Source: Siphonodentalium dalli
Lineage: Eukaryota; Mollusca; Scaphopoda; Gadilida; Siphonodentaliidae
Direction: 5' to 3'
Length of the DNA: 64,000 nt
NCBI GenBank assembly: GCA_032622095.1
Contig: CP136068.1
Location: 12,567,729 to 12,631,728 of the forward strand
Shown: positions 11,668 through 24,140 of the stretch, in pieces
Position numbering within the stretch: position 1 is the stretch's first letter
Layout: each line of letters starts with the position of its first letter
Position numbers and translations under genes: made by a program
The notes under the pieces: generated by a model
Seen by the model: the letters and a program-made list of their open reading frames with translations, nothing else
Told to the model about the DNA's origin: nothing
Database searches by the model: none

Positions 11668-11820
11668 GCCCAGTTGATGGTCAGCAAGATATGGATATAT
11701 GACGATCCACATCATGCTGACTCCCAAATGGGGTGCACTCAGCCTGGTGTAGGCATAACCTCGTACGTGGCTGTCTTCCTGCTGACCCCGTCATAATATG
11801 TATTTTGTCAACTCCGGTTA
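11668..11820 (+). repeat. Dispersed repeat, left copy
   Basis: Starts GCCCAGTTGATGGTCAGCAA and ends GTCAACTCCGGTTA. A copy of about 90% identity lies at 15568-15726 in the same orientation. Together the two bracket the 12.8-15.5 kb satellite-bearing block. Confidence 0.85.
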
Positions 11821-12849
11821 CATAAAATGCTAACCCATGCTGTGGGGAAAGTATTACTTGATTAACAGTGGAAATATACATTAAGATTAAACTTACTTCA
11901 TGCTTAAGTAAGTTTTTTATTATTCACATACCACATTTTTTTTTATAAATTTTGCTATAAACTTGGTACAAAATTCATGTCACTAAGTTTTTATAAGAAT
12001 TTTACCAATAATACCGCCATTATACCGTACTTGTATTGTGACAACGACATCCCATTTTCTGGGGGTAGCCAGTACGCCCACCGAGCATGCCTGGTTTGTT
12101 AAAACAGTAGCTATACCCCTAACATATGTGGTGATACCCTATATACATGTATATATACAGATACACACCCACCATGTATGTTGATAGTGTTCCAGAAGTC
12201 CCAAAAACAAGACATAAAGCAGGCAGGAGATCAACTCTCAGGAAATTAAAATTGCAAAATGTATGCCCATTAATCCACAACCCAACACACACCTGGGGCT
12301 TTTGAGACAGCTGTCACTTCGTTGTCACTTCGTTGTCATTTTTCACAAGGATATGTTAGAAAACATGTGTTTTGCACACTAAAGATCATCAATATTTTTG
12401 AGCATTAAATTTTGACTTTTTCTTAAAATATCAATAAAAAGTTTAGGGTCGGCGGGTTATTTTTAGGTTCGGTCGATGTACGGAAACATAGTATCTCTTT
12501 TTTTGCCTAATGTAGCTCAGCTTGGACATGAGATATAATTTTCACAGAAGTTCACGGATTGATGGAGGAAAGATGGAAAGTTCCAGTGATGGATTGAAGA
12601 GTATATAGACCCTCTGTTAAGCGGATTCATGATATATCACACACGGTTCTAGGCCTTATGCCGACCCGTTATAATAAGTTTGGGTGCCCGAAGCCTGGGT
12701 TCCCAAAATTAAGTATAACCGAACCGTAATATTCAGAATTTGTCATGCTTTTGTACATTAATTTTATTTGGGAAAACGCTGAAAGATCTAATTAAATGCG
12801 AAAAAAGCATTGGACGTAACAATAAACAGTGCCATTGTAGCTATATATA
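11821..12849. other. No gene; AT-rich spacer
   Basis: No long frame or clear repeat. TGTCACTTCGT occurs twice in a row near 12312-12336. Confidence 0.35.
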
Positions 12850-13480
12850 ACACTAGCAGGTGGACTCGACTTCGTCCGGGCTGTTTCCCCTCTGCTTTTT
12901 GGCGAATTGCGCGATTTGACCTTGAATTGTCCATTTGAAGGTCAAGGTCAGGTGGGGTCACGATTTGACCCGTCCAAAACACTGGCCGGACAAAAGTACC
13001 CCACAAAAGTACCCGTCGAAATCCATCTGGATTTACCCGATTTGACATTGAATTGATCATTTTGAAGGTCAAGGTTAGGGTCACAATTTGACCCATCCAA
13101 AACACTCAGTGGACAAAAGTAACCCTATGTGTAAAATTTCGTCGAAATCCCATCAATATTCGCGATTTGACATTGAATTGACCCGATTTCAAGGCCAAGG
13201 TCATGTCGCATGGGCAAACGAATAGGCTTACGACACTCCCCATACTAAAGTATCCCCAGACACTAATTTTCATCGAAATCCCGTGATAATCGGGCGATTG
13301 ACCTTAAAATGACCCGATTTCAAGGTCAAGGTCATTTCGCACGGGCAAATTAATAGGCCCATGCCACTCCCCGGCCGAAAGTACCCCCACATACCAAATT
13401 TCATCGAAATCGGTTCGGTCGTTTTCGAGTCCATCGCGAACACACAGACAGACAGACAGATTTCCCAAAATATATAATAG
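12850..13480 (+). repeat. Diverged interspersed repeat with tandem GGTCAAGGTCA core
   Basis: The head has CTTCGTCCGGGCTG. It is followed by four loose core units sharing CGATTTGAC, AAGGTCAAGGTCA, AAAGTACCCC and TCGTCGAAATCC. The tail is CCAAATTTCATCGAAATCGG followed by (ACAG)n at about 13441-13460 and AAAATATATAATA. The layout of head hairpin, tandem core, tetranucleotide tail and AT end is the same as in the three better-preserved copies directly downstream. Confidence 0.75.
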
Positions 13481-13909
13481 ACTAGCCGATGAGCCCGACG
13501 TTGCCCGGGCTATTCAAAAACCAAATTTCAAGTCGATAGCTCCACCCGTTTACGAGATCTGGTAACCAAATTTCAAGTCGATAGCTCCACCCGTTTCCGA
13601 GATCTGGTCTGCGCATGCGCGAAGCTTGCTTTGCACGGGCTCGGCGACCCGATAAAATTCGTATCCGGGGCAAGATACATTCACATAGCAAATTTCAAGT
13701 CGATAGCTCCACCCGTTTCCGAGATCTCGTCTGCGCATGCGCTGCACGGGCGTCGCACGGGCTCGCCAATACGACAACGACGCCCGTCTGGTCAATCTAC
13801 ACACACGTACCAAGTTTCGTCCCGATCGGTCGAGAATCGTAGATTTGTATAAATGACATACAGACATACAGACAAACAAACAAACAGAGGTCTTCAAAAT
13901 ATATATGAG
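13481..13909 (+). mobile_element. Interspersed repeat copy 1 (pearl/HINE-like architecture)
   Basis: The head GATGAGCCCGACGTTG...CGGGC forms a short stem. Core units of the 122-bp type follow (CAAATTTCAAGTCGATAG at about 13522, 13567 and 13689). The tail is CAAGTTTCGTCCCGATCGG, ATAAATGACATACAGA, (ACAA)n and CTTCAAAATATAT. Bivalve 'pearl' elements, interpreted in the literature as Helentron-associated, have this layout. Membership of that group is inference. Confidence 0.7.
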
Positions 13910-15134
13910 ACTAGCCGATGAGCCCGACGTTGTCCGGGCTATTCAAAAACCAAATTTCAAGTCGATAGCTCCACCCGTCTCCGAGATCTGGTCTGCGCGA
14001 AGTTGGCGTCGCACAGGCTCGGCGACCCGATAAAATTCGTATCCGGGGCAAGATACATTCACATACCAAATTTCAAGTCGATAGCTCCACCCGTTTCCGA
14101 GATCGCGTCTGCGCATAAGCGAAGCTGGCGTCGCACGGGCTCCGCGACCCGATAAAATTCGTATCCGGGACAAGATACATTCACATACCAAATTTCAAGT
14201 CGATAGCTCCACCCGTTTCCGAGATCGCGTCTGCGCATAAGCGAAGCTGGCGTCGAACGGGCTCCGCGACCCGATAAAATTCGTATCCGGGACAAGATAC
14301 ATTCACATACCAAATTTCAAGTCGATAGCTCCACCCGTTTCCGAGATCTGGTCTGCGCATGCGCGAAGCTGGTGTCGCACGGGGTCGGCGACCCGATAAA
14401 ATTCGTATCCGGGACAAGATACATTCAAATAGCAAATTTCAAGTCGATAGCTCCACCCGTTTCCGAGATCGCGTCTGCGCATAAGCGAAGCTGGCGTCGC
14501 ACGGGCTCCGCGACCCGATAAAATTCGTATCCGGGACAAGATACATTCACATACCAAATTTCAAGTCGATAGCTCCACCCGTTTCCGAGATCTGGTCTGC
14601 GCATGCGCGAAGCTGGTGTCGCACGGGGTCGGCGACCCGATAAAATTCGTATCCGGGACAAGATACATTCAAATAGCAAATTTCAAGTCGATAGCTCCAC
14701 CCGTTTCCGAGATCTCGTCTGCGCATAAGCGAAGCTGGCGTCGCACGGGCTCCGCGACCCGATAAAATTCGTATCCGGGACAAGATACATTCACATACCA
14801 AATTTCAAGTCGATAGCTCCACCCGTTTCCGAGAACTGGTCTGCGCATGCGCGAAGCTGGTGTCGCACGGGCTCGGCGACCCGATAAAATTCGTATCCGG
14901 GACAAGATACATTCAAATAGCAAATTTCAAGTCGATAGCTCCACCCGTTTCCGAGATCTCGTCTGCGCATGCGCGAAGCGGGCGCCGCACGGGCTCGCCA
15001 ATACGACAACGACGACCGCCTGGTCCAACTACACACACGTACCAAGTTTCGTCCCGATCGGTCGAGAATCGTAGATTTGTATAAATGACATACAGACATA
15101 CAGACAAACAAACAAACAGAGGTCTTCAAAATAT
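13910..15134 (+). mobile_element. Interspersed repeat copy 2, core expanded to eight units
   Basis: It has the same head (CTAGCCGATGAGCCCG) and tail as copy 1. Its core starts at about 13951 and runs as perfectly spaced 122-bp units from 14067 to 14921. It directly abuts copy 1 and copy 3, so the three form a head-to-tail series. Confidence 0.75.
14067..15000 (+). repeat. 122-bp satellite with 244-bp higher-order period
   Basis: CAAATTTCAAGTCGATAGC starts at 14067, 14189, 14311, 14433, 14555, 14677, 14799 and 14921, always 122 bp apart. From 14189 units alternate. One type has GCGCATAAGCGAAGC, CTCCGCGACC and CACATAC. The other has GCGCATGCGCGAAGC, a TCGGCGACC variant and CAAATAG. This makes three 244-bp dimers. 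Long minus-strand frames across it come from repetition, not from a gene. Confidence 0.95.
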
Positions 15135-15498
15135 CCGATGAGTCCGACGTTGTCAGGGCTATTCAAAAACCAAATTTCAAGTCGATAGCTCCACCCGTTT
15201 CCGAGATCTCGTCTGCGCATGCGCGAAGCTGGCGTCGCACAGGCTCGGCGACCCGATAAAATTCGTATCCGGGACAAGATACATTCACATAGCAAATTTC
15301 AAGTCGATAGCTCCACCCGTTTCCGAGATCTCGTCTGCGCATGCGCGAAGCGGGCGCCGCACGGGCTCGCCAATACGACAACGACGACCGCCTGGTCAAA
15401 CTACACACACGTACCAAGTTTCGTCCCGATCGGTCGAGAATCGTAGATTTGTATAAATCATTAAATGACATACATACAGACAGAGGTCTTCAAAATAC
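15135..15498 (+). mobile_element. Interspersed repeat copy 3 (two core units)
   Basis: Head TCCGATGAGTCCGACGTTG, core units at 15171 and 15293, then the GTTTCGTCCCGATCGG tail and CAGAGGTCTTCAAAATA end. This is the short form of the same element. Confidence 0.75.
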
Positions 15499-15567
15499 AA
15501 GAATACAGGATATAGAAAAATAATCATAAATAGGATTGAATCATCAAGTGCATAAGATCAGTTACTT

Positions 15568-15726
15568 GCCCAGTTGAGGGTCAGCAAGATATGGATACCG
15601 GTATATGACGATCCACATCATGTTGACTCCCAAATGGGGTGCACTCAGTCTGGTGTTGGCATAATCTCGTCCGTGGCCGTCTTCCTGCTGACCCCATCAT
15701 AATGTGTATTGTGTCAACTCCGGTTA
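15568..15726 (+). repeat. Dispersed repeat, right copy
   Basis: Partner of 11668-11820. It shares GACGATCCACATCATG, CTCCCAAATGGGGTGCACTC and CTTCCTGCTGACCCC, with small indels such as CCGGTA. Confidence 0.85.
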
Positions 15727-17494
15727 TGTCAACGATTAAATGTGATACTTATTATATAGCAGACATACGGTATGTGTATGTTCTTCTTAATTTGACGGAC
15801 CCGAGGGAGTGTGGCATGTGGTCCCGCGGGTTTCTTAAATAGACATTTATGTAAACCAAGGTTACCCTCATTTTTGAAGAAAGCCGCCAGGCCAGTTAGA
15901 TGAGATCCAAATAGAACGCTAAAACAGTATATTGTTGAATGTGATGGAAGGGGGTGGAGTCACTGCAGGGTGCATACGGGTTTGAAGTGTCACGCATATA
16001 CTAAGTAGCAAATCGGGATCAACAAATCTAAAACGAACTGTGCTTGCATTCAGAATTTAAGAGTTATAGTGCCATCGTTAACATGTGCAATCTGGGCAGT
16101 ATGGGTTATTACAAGTCACTGACGTGGGATATGAATCGATGAATTTACTGATAAAATTTTTTTTAAATTGCATCTTGTCGTGTCTTAATCACGAGGAGAT
16201 ATATATTAGCCACGAGAAGATATTTGCAAATAGTGGATAAATATGCCCAAAGTCGAGGTAGAACAAAGGAGCTAGATTTTAACAATTGAATAATTATTAA
16301 TCAATAATTATATTTATATCTGTTTGGTTTATAAAGCACAATTGGTTGAGCATTCACATACTAATATAATAGAAGTAATGTGCCACACACATATGTAAAA
16401 TGATCAAGAACTTTTGACATAAAACATAGTAAATAACTCATTAAACATTGCCATTAGCAATTATTTTATGTTCTGCCCTGCCAGTGTGAACCAATTTACA
16501 TCAGCGTGAATTAAATAAAATAAATTAATCAAATAAAAATGAAATTTAGAGACATTATATATCGGAAATTTGAGTATATATATATACTCCTTAATATTAC
16601 CAACTTAACTGTGAAGTTATTTTTTTGTAAGTATCATTGTTAATTGATACATTTAAAGCCATTGATAATAAATCAAATTTTGGGAAAATGAACAATTTGA
16701 TGACACAACTTGAATATAATATTATGACATACTGAAAAGAATAATAAAAGATACTTTAGTAAATATGTGACAGAATTGTTTGGGTCTAGTTAATTGAGAG
16801 TACCACTTATCATAATTACGCAATGACTTACAATGCGCATCAATGACATTGCAAATCAAATGGTGTTATTTCTTTGTGTGTCAAAATGACGCTGCAAGAA
16901 ATTATGGCTAAATGTTGGCTGGAGGGAATAAATTTGGTCATATGTGCATTGGGTTTTGGGTTAAGAATTTGCTATCTAAAATATGACAATCTACCAACAT
17001 AATAGCACAATATACTTTTAAGGCTTTTGAACATACTCAGATTCACCCCCCTCCCCCAACCACAAGCCATCACCATTTCTGGCCATAGGACTGTGGCCAT
17101 CTGGACAGTACCTAAATGGTGCCCAAACATGAAACCTGGATCATTGCCTATATATCCAAAAATGTTTTTCAATTTTAATGACGATATATTCTTCGAGAAT
17201 AAGTTGTATATAGTTTCCAGGGCATAAAATAATAAACATTGAATCAAAAACATGACAACATATCCGACCACTAAGCATCTGTAACTTATAATATGGGTAG
17301 AATAATACATCAATAATTATGTTTTTTTGTAGTTACTAATTATATTGTTGAACATCATTATTCGGACAAAGTGATAGCTACACAGATATCTGTTGTCGAC
17401 ATAAATTCAATAGCTATTCTGACAGTACAATGTGACCACACACACTCTGAATATAAGGGAACTTAACCCTTTCATGACGGGAGCTGCGGTGGTA
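15727..17494. other. No gene; AT-rich spacer
   Basis: Non-coding AT-rich sequence with short palindromes such as GAGTATATATATATACTC (16571-16588). No transposon end or conserved frame was recognised. Confidence 0.4.
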
Positions 17495-17600
17495 CAGTAA
17501 TGCTCTAATTAATCGACTCCTTAAACACAGCAGAATTATGGGTAACGTTTCAGGATTTAGTCGGAAATATGGCTTGTTGCCATTCATCGGAAAGCTCTCA
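17495..17600 (+). mobile_element. Half copy of the CAGTAATGCCC hairpin MITE
   Basis: CAGTAATGCTCTAATTAATC through GATTTAGTCGGAAATATGGC and CATTCATCGGAAAGCTCTC matches the left arm of the full hairpins at 20913 and 27790. The right arm is absent. Confidence 0.8.
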
Positions 17601-19654
17601 GGCATATATTTGCTCCATTGCTAGTAGACCAATAATTTGTTGATAATTTTGGGATTTGACATGAAAGTCAGTTGTTAGTTGTTACTCAGTATTATTTGCA
17701 GAGCATTAACCCTTTCTATACTAATGTCTTTTCCCTAATCAGTTATGAAAGTATACATTGGAATTCCTTGTTATTAATCTGGAGGGGTGTTCATGAATAA
17801 TCATCACATAATAACAGATAATATCAGTGCCAAAATAGTTATTTAATAGAAGGAAATGTTCAGATAATAAGTTCCAACAAACCAGATGTTGTTTATTGAC
17901 CTTATTATCTGTATATTTTCTAAGGGAACTATTCATCAATGAGTATTTAGTATAAAAAGAGGTAAAGCTACCGGTGGTGTGCCTGTCCCAATGGTAAAGT
18001 ATAAATGTATACTTACTGTATGAAAACTCAAAAACAAGTCTACAGTCCTTTGATCACATTCTTTAAAATGCATGCAGCTTCAATTTTGGAACAACTAGGG
18101 ATATAGCACGTGTCCTTTCTCCTGGAAATAACAAAGGTCAAACATTCAAACATTTCGCACTCTTCAAATTCCCCCTTCAATTCAGCACCATAGAAACTAC
18201 TCTATTTTTTTCATTTTCACTTCCTACTATTTCTCACTATAAATTGAAAATACTCAAACCTGATTGAATGAGGGTATGTGTTTGCCATCTTGACACAAAT
18301 TCATGCCATATAATTTGATTCTTGACTGGGAGGTAAGCATGTACCATTTGGCACCCAACTCATCTACTTCTTTGTAATTTTAAAAACTCCAAATTGTTGA
18401 AATTTTGTTGAAACATAATATGAGGAAACTACTACTAGTAGCTAGTGAATATTTAGTATAGAAAGGGCTGAATTAAAATGGTTTCAAGTATGTCTATGAG
18501 GAGAATAATTATGTGTGTTGTAGTTAATGAGTGATGAGGGATGTGGCTTGTTGTGTGTGCCAATGAATTTAGTCATGAAAAGAGTAAAATCCAAGATGGC
18601 CACTGGCGACCATATTCTTTAACAAATTTCGGAAGCTATCATTCGCTCCCAACTAGAGATAATGCCCAGGAGATCCTTATGATGTTGGTGAAAAATATCT
18701 CAGATCGAAGTACTTAATACATGTGCCGATCAGTCATCATCTATATTATTTACTCTGACAGTCAGTGTTTTAATTACAGTGGTGCCATACTGATAGGCCT
18801 GGTTCAATCTGAGGTTGATGTCGCAATCATTTTTGATTAAAAATAATAGGTTTCATTTATTCCTCCCAATACATGTGCGATATGCCCATTCAGCCCAATT
18901 GTGTCCCGTTATATACTTTGTGCTGCCATGGGCATATTTTTCAGAATGAATATATTCCACAATCCACATATGATCTTATTGTGGTCGTTTCCAAAAAACA
19001 ATGAAACAATTGAATTCCACCTGCCCTACTTTTCTACCATATGTTACCGGAAACAACAAAATTTTGTTTTAGGCCTATGTAGCTATACTTACAGCACATG
19101 TGGTGTCAAAATAACTTTGGCAACTTTTCGCAATTTGGGCCATGATTGTCATTTTCTTGTCATATTTTATGCTCTCAAGTCAATATTCCACCTTCTCTCT
19201 TAGAATCTTACTCAGCCCCAAAACTTCAACTTAATCCTTTGAAGATACTTGTACCTTGATGGAATGAAAGAATTATATAAAAAAAATTATGCAAACGACC
19301 TGTGGTCAGATGCCCGTAGCCTGTTTATATATAACTATGGGTATATGCCAGATTTTACCGTTAAAAAAAAATGCTGTGCTTTTGACAGTGTATATATCCA
19401 TGGTGTATGTTGCTGTGCAATGGTTGGCCGTGTTATCTTATATTTTGAAGGGTTATCTTGTTTGACTGGTAATTCGTTTAGCGGTTTCTATGTTTTGTCT
19501 GGTCAGATGTTACCGGTATGTTTGAGCTTTGTCTGAAATAGAAAACACTTTTTATATTAGAATTTGCGTAACAGGAGCGCAAGGACATCGCATGTCCAGT
19601 GTGTTTAAAGACATATTATGTACTTGTTCGGGTGCGTGAAACTGATAAGTTAGT
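17601..19654. other. No gene; AT-rich spacer
   Basis: No exon-like frame with both splice signals. CCAAGATGGCCACTGGCGACC (18591-18611, here one base longer than the shared core) resembles a motif near 53477. Confidence 0.35.
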
Positions 19655-19975
19655 ATGCAGGTGCTACACCAACTGGAGGAATGTAACATTCTACTAACAT
19701 CGAAATTCTAAAGCAAATCTACCGTACCACTCCATTGAAAACATCGTCTGAACTGGGCTAAATTGTAAATATTTACTACTAGAATCGGGACGCATCTATC
19801 GGCGGTAAACTAACGAAATGATTTCGCCATCGACAGTCACTGCATTGAATTAGTATATAAGAATGACAGTGTTTGTTGTCAATTTAGATATAACATTTGT
19901 AAAAATAACTACTTTGAACAAGATTATTCTCCACTTCTATTTGACCACCCTACCGGAGTGTTTCACATTACTTTA
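19655..19975 (+). repeat. Dispersed ~320-bp repeat, copy 1
   Basis: It shares ATTCTACTAACAT, CGTACCACTCCATTG-like, AATTGTAAATATTTAC, GTATATAAGAATGAC and GGAGTGTTTCACAT blocks, in the same order and spacing, with 50755-51072. Identity is around three quarters. There is no coding frame. Confidence 0.75.
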
Positions 19976-20912
19976 AGGGCTTTTAGAGACCGAATATATA
20001 TTATATAGAGATAATGAAATTATATATGTACCGGTATATAGTATTTGAGTTGATTGTGATGACTTTCGTGTAGTTTTGTGGTTATGAGAGCACATTCTTA
20101 TTGTCTCCCTGATTTCTGTATGTTGTCTACTTTAAAAATATATCTTTTCCAATATGGGTGGCACCAGGATATCTCCCAATTATATCTACCGGGTAGACTA
20201 CTGCAGATCTCCCCGATGGGGATGGGGCCAACCCTCATGGACAAGCTAGGGGTTGTGGTCCCATCCTGTTTTCCAACAAAATCTAATATTGATGATTTCT
20301 CATCATCAGTGAATGCAAGACCACACCTTTGTCATGGGGTGCCAGACAGGGGCGTGATGACATGGGCTGGTTATGCAGGGGTCTTACCCCCCCCCCCATA
20401 TAGCCAAACCTCACACAACATTTAGTTGGAAATTATACCAAAATTAGGTTTGATTTTCCAATGTTCAATTTATTAGTGACATATTTGTTTATTTTAGAAC
20501 ATTTGCATATATTCCTTTCATTTGCAAAACTTTGGACTCAAATGGCCATTAGTTGGCAATTTTCCAACATTTGGGTGGGTATCAGGTTGGAAATTTCCCC
20601 CAATTTGAACATCTTGAGGCCAGTCTAGATGCTAAGAATGAACAATTTTCATATTCAGAACCACCGGGCCGTCCGATCTATTTGTCTTGGATGTTCTCAG
20701 TGGCCAGTTAAAGCTGTTAATTAATTTTTTAAAACACAATAAATTGGGGTGCGAATTTTCCTGGCATTCATCAATATCACAGACAATTAGGTGTTGTAAT
20801 TTTCAGGTTCAGATCTAAATAAATTCGCATACTGGGCCGAACCATCCTTTTCATCCCCTGCATGGATAGTGGCCACAAGACTACTGATCCATTTAGAATA
20901 TGCTACCATTTA
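19976..20912. other. No gene seen
   Basis: An open frame at 20078-20425 has no recognisable domain and ends in a CCCCCCCC tract (about 20390). It is probably chance. Confidence 0.35.
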
Positions 20913-21102
20913 CAGCAATGCCCTAATTAATCGACTCCGTAACCACAGCATAATTATTGGTAACTTTCAGGATTTAGTCGGAAATGTGGCTTGTTGCCAT
21001 TCACCAGCAAGCTCTCCAAGAGCTTTCCAATGAATGACAACAAGCCATATTTCCGACTAAATCCTGCTGTGGTTATGGAGTCCATTAATTAGGGCATTAC
21101 TG
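20913..21102. mobile_element. Hairpin MITE, CAGTAATGCCC family, full copy
   Basis: The left arm CAGCAATGCCCTAATTAATC and right arm GATTAATTAGGGCATTACTG-like pair through GATTTAGTCGGAAAT and AGCTTTCC words. The element sits between TA dinucleotides, fitting a TA target duplication of Tc1/mariner type. Arms are about 90 bp with indels. Confidence 0.85.
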
Positions 21103-24100
21103 TAGTAGTCTGTGATGGGGTTTTGCAAATTGAATTACGCAAACTTAGTTTGTGTCGTTCAAGGGGTTGGGGGGGGGCTTCAGTTGGAAGTACCAAGATG
21201 TCGACCCTCCCCACCAAACCATCTAGCCACGTTCTAAGTGCCAAATATCCCAGACTCAACCATTAGGTGCCCCTCGCTTAGTTTTGCTTTGGGTATATTT
21301 ATTCTATCCGAGAATACTCTACACCCACAGCAAAATATGGACATATATATATGTACTCTTAAAAAAAATGTTCTGTGGCGATCACACATTAAAATTGTGT
21401 AGCCAAGTAAATATAAGGTGATAATTGTGTTGTAGAAATGATACGGACAACCGATCATCAAAAAACGAAATTGTCTCAATGACTTTACTGTACAACCCTT
21501 CCATGAATGGAGCTTCTTGAAATTTTACAAAAAACCCTGTGCCAATGCATTATCTTATATATGCGAGTCTCCCATAGGGAGCAATGACAAACATTTTCCA
21601 GACTTGTTTTTGATAATGGCAAAAATTCAAATGAAGCGACATTTAGAAGAAAGTTAGAAAATCAAATTAGATAATTTACTCACTCCATGTACTGGATTTA
21701 CCACATACATGTATGTTCAAAATGTTAACCCAATCGGGCACATATCGTAGGAGATACAGGGTATTATTACTTTTATATGAGATGTACTAATGGTTATATG
21801 GACTTTTATATTATTGGCAAATTTATTCATCATTTGTTTCTCGAGCCCCTTTGAGCATTGACTGAAATCTAGAAGGGGCTAATTAGTAATATGTGCCATG
21901 TGGATACATTTTGAATGGCTGACCACATAAACTCACTGTGCAATGTTATGTGATAGTTGAACTTTTTTTTCAAAAGTGTTGCTCAAGTTATCTCAGGCGA
22001 TTTAGACTTGGTCGTGGCAATTCCAACAAATGGCACATCCCTGGTGAAAATTGGTGGTCAAAACCCAAATATTTAAACTTGACTTGTATTTTTGGGCTAG
22101 AGAGATGAAAATTTATTGCGAATTTGAACAAAAAGGGACTTACCTGCGTTAAAATTTGTGGACACAACCCACATACCAAATTTCATTCCCTTCAGTTGAG
22201 ACTATCTAATGTTATCAACCAAAAGCGAACATATGGACAGATGAACCAACATTTGGTATTTATGGGTTAATTTAACTGAGCTAATTCCACATGGTAGTAC
22301 CACACCTACCATTCGATTTGCTGCCTCTCTGGCTGACAAGACCAGTCTCTGGCACACAAGGCCACCTCTATGGCCAGAACGTTTTGTTTCATAAGGCTGT
22401 GGGCATTTAAATCAATAAAAACAGAATGGACAGGTACTGGTACTAGTATGTGTCAAATTTAACACAATCACCCCAGGGCATATATTTCATCTGATCTTCA
22501 TGAGAATCCAGGGTAATTTGTGAGAATATTTACGAGAATCTAGAATTGGATTCTCGCCGAAATATAAGACCTGCACCCTTTATACTGTGAGTATAGCCTG
22601 GCCACACATGGTGGTATGCTCCTAACAACAGATAGCAATACAACTCAGAAAAATAGGCTTCAAAAAGCGAGTGGGTATGACTTTTCTACACCTGCCAAAT
22701 TGAATGTCAGATGTCTTTCAAGCCACTGACATATTCAAAGACACGGACAATCGTAGCTGCACTGTTGATGCAATTGCAATGTTGCAGTGACCAACCTCAT
22801 ACATATACATTTATACTGAATGAACAATGTACATGTATTAACTGAATTACTAGGTGTTTAGTTAACATGAAAATAAAGACACCCTGATATGGTATTTGTG
22901 AACTAAATACTTTGCGATTGAACATGGCATACTAGTAGGTCAAATGTGGATGAGTTTAAAAATTTCTAGATTGAATTTACCGTTATTGCAGTCACAAACG
23001 AGAGGCCGATCACGATCGGCAGATGTTTAACCCATACCTTGGCGATAGCGATTAGCTATTTTTATAAATTTTATAAATCCTTACATCAACCTTTTCATGA
23101 GTGCTAAAGTTTCAACAATTCACACTTAATATAGTGATCATGTGAAAAATATTTAGTTATCACATTGTGTCAACAGGATTGGCGGAGGATGTTAATATTT
23201 TTAAGCAAATAAACCAAATGACCCTCACTATGCAGGTTAGGGGTGTGTTCTTGTCAACTATGCCAAGAACTACATGTATAAACATAGTCAATGGAAATAT
23301 TTGAGTTATCAAATCGGATAGAATAGGGTTAATCTTACCCAAACTAATGAACTGATAAACACAAAATAGTCTATACAAAGCATGTCATTGGATTTAGAAA
23401 CCCATACAATAAGTCAGTCTCAAGAATACCAGCACCATTAATATTACCCTGGAGCCCAAATGCAACTGAGGGAATTTCAAAATAAGACATTTCCTCTAAT
23501 GATGAATATATAATTGGTGATTTATTGAAACCCTTACTGAACCTGGATCAAAGTGAAAGGGATAATATTATATCTGTCAATCGCATAATATGTGTCTATG
23601 GAATGGTTTAATTTTAATCCCAAATCCATGCAAATCAAAAGTGGATCACCATCAACCTGGACATAATATAGGAGAATGATCAAACGAAAAGCTTCAAAAC
23701 CATATGATGTGTGGAGAGGGTTAATCATTTGCAATGACATCACATCATGGAACTGAGGAATGTGTGGATTAATTTTTGTCTAAGATAAGACAACAGTGTA
23801 TGTAGACAACAATGTCTGTAAAACATCCCTACAAATTAAGTAACAATGGACTATTCCAATTTAATATTTTAGAATAGGTGTCCTATAGTGTTTACATAAA
23901 CTTTTAGTAATGAACCTGTTTCAGCAAAGGGGTTAACTTAATATTGCACAGAAAACAGCACTCCACCAGATAGCCATCAATCAATTTGACATTAATATGA
24001 TAACAAATCCTGCCAGCCAGGAGTACCACTATCAGGCTTTATAGCATGTCCATAGACATAGTGATAATTAACTCATTTCAATAACACATGGTCTGCCAGA

Positions 24101-24140
24101 TATGTTCTCTTAAAATTCCCACCAGTAATTATTTGAATTA
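21103..24140. other. No gene; decayed repeat fragments
   Basis: GTGCCAATGCATTATCTTAT and TATGCGAGTCTCCCATAGGG (21540-21587) is half of the palindromic element seen intact at 40.2 kb. Fragments such as CATACCAAATTTCATTCCC (22172) resemble the cores of the repeat at 24.1 kb. No exon was recognised. Confidence 0.4.

Noticed and set aside
13486-15165. GATGAG-containing heads (CCGATGAGCCCGACG) as hammerhead ribozymes
   Set aside because: The hammerhead core needs CTGATGA and a downstream GAAA at fixed places. Here the first is CCGATGA and no GAAA follows the stem.
13482-15471. Series of 84-112-codon overlapping frames on both strands
   Set aside because: They are translations of the 122-bp tandem repeat, repeated with its period, and carry no recognised domain.
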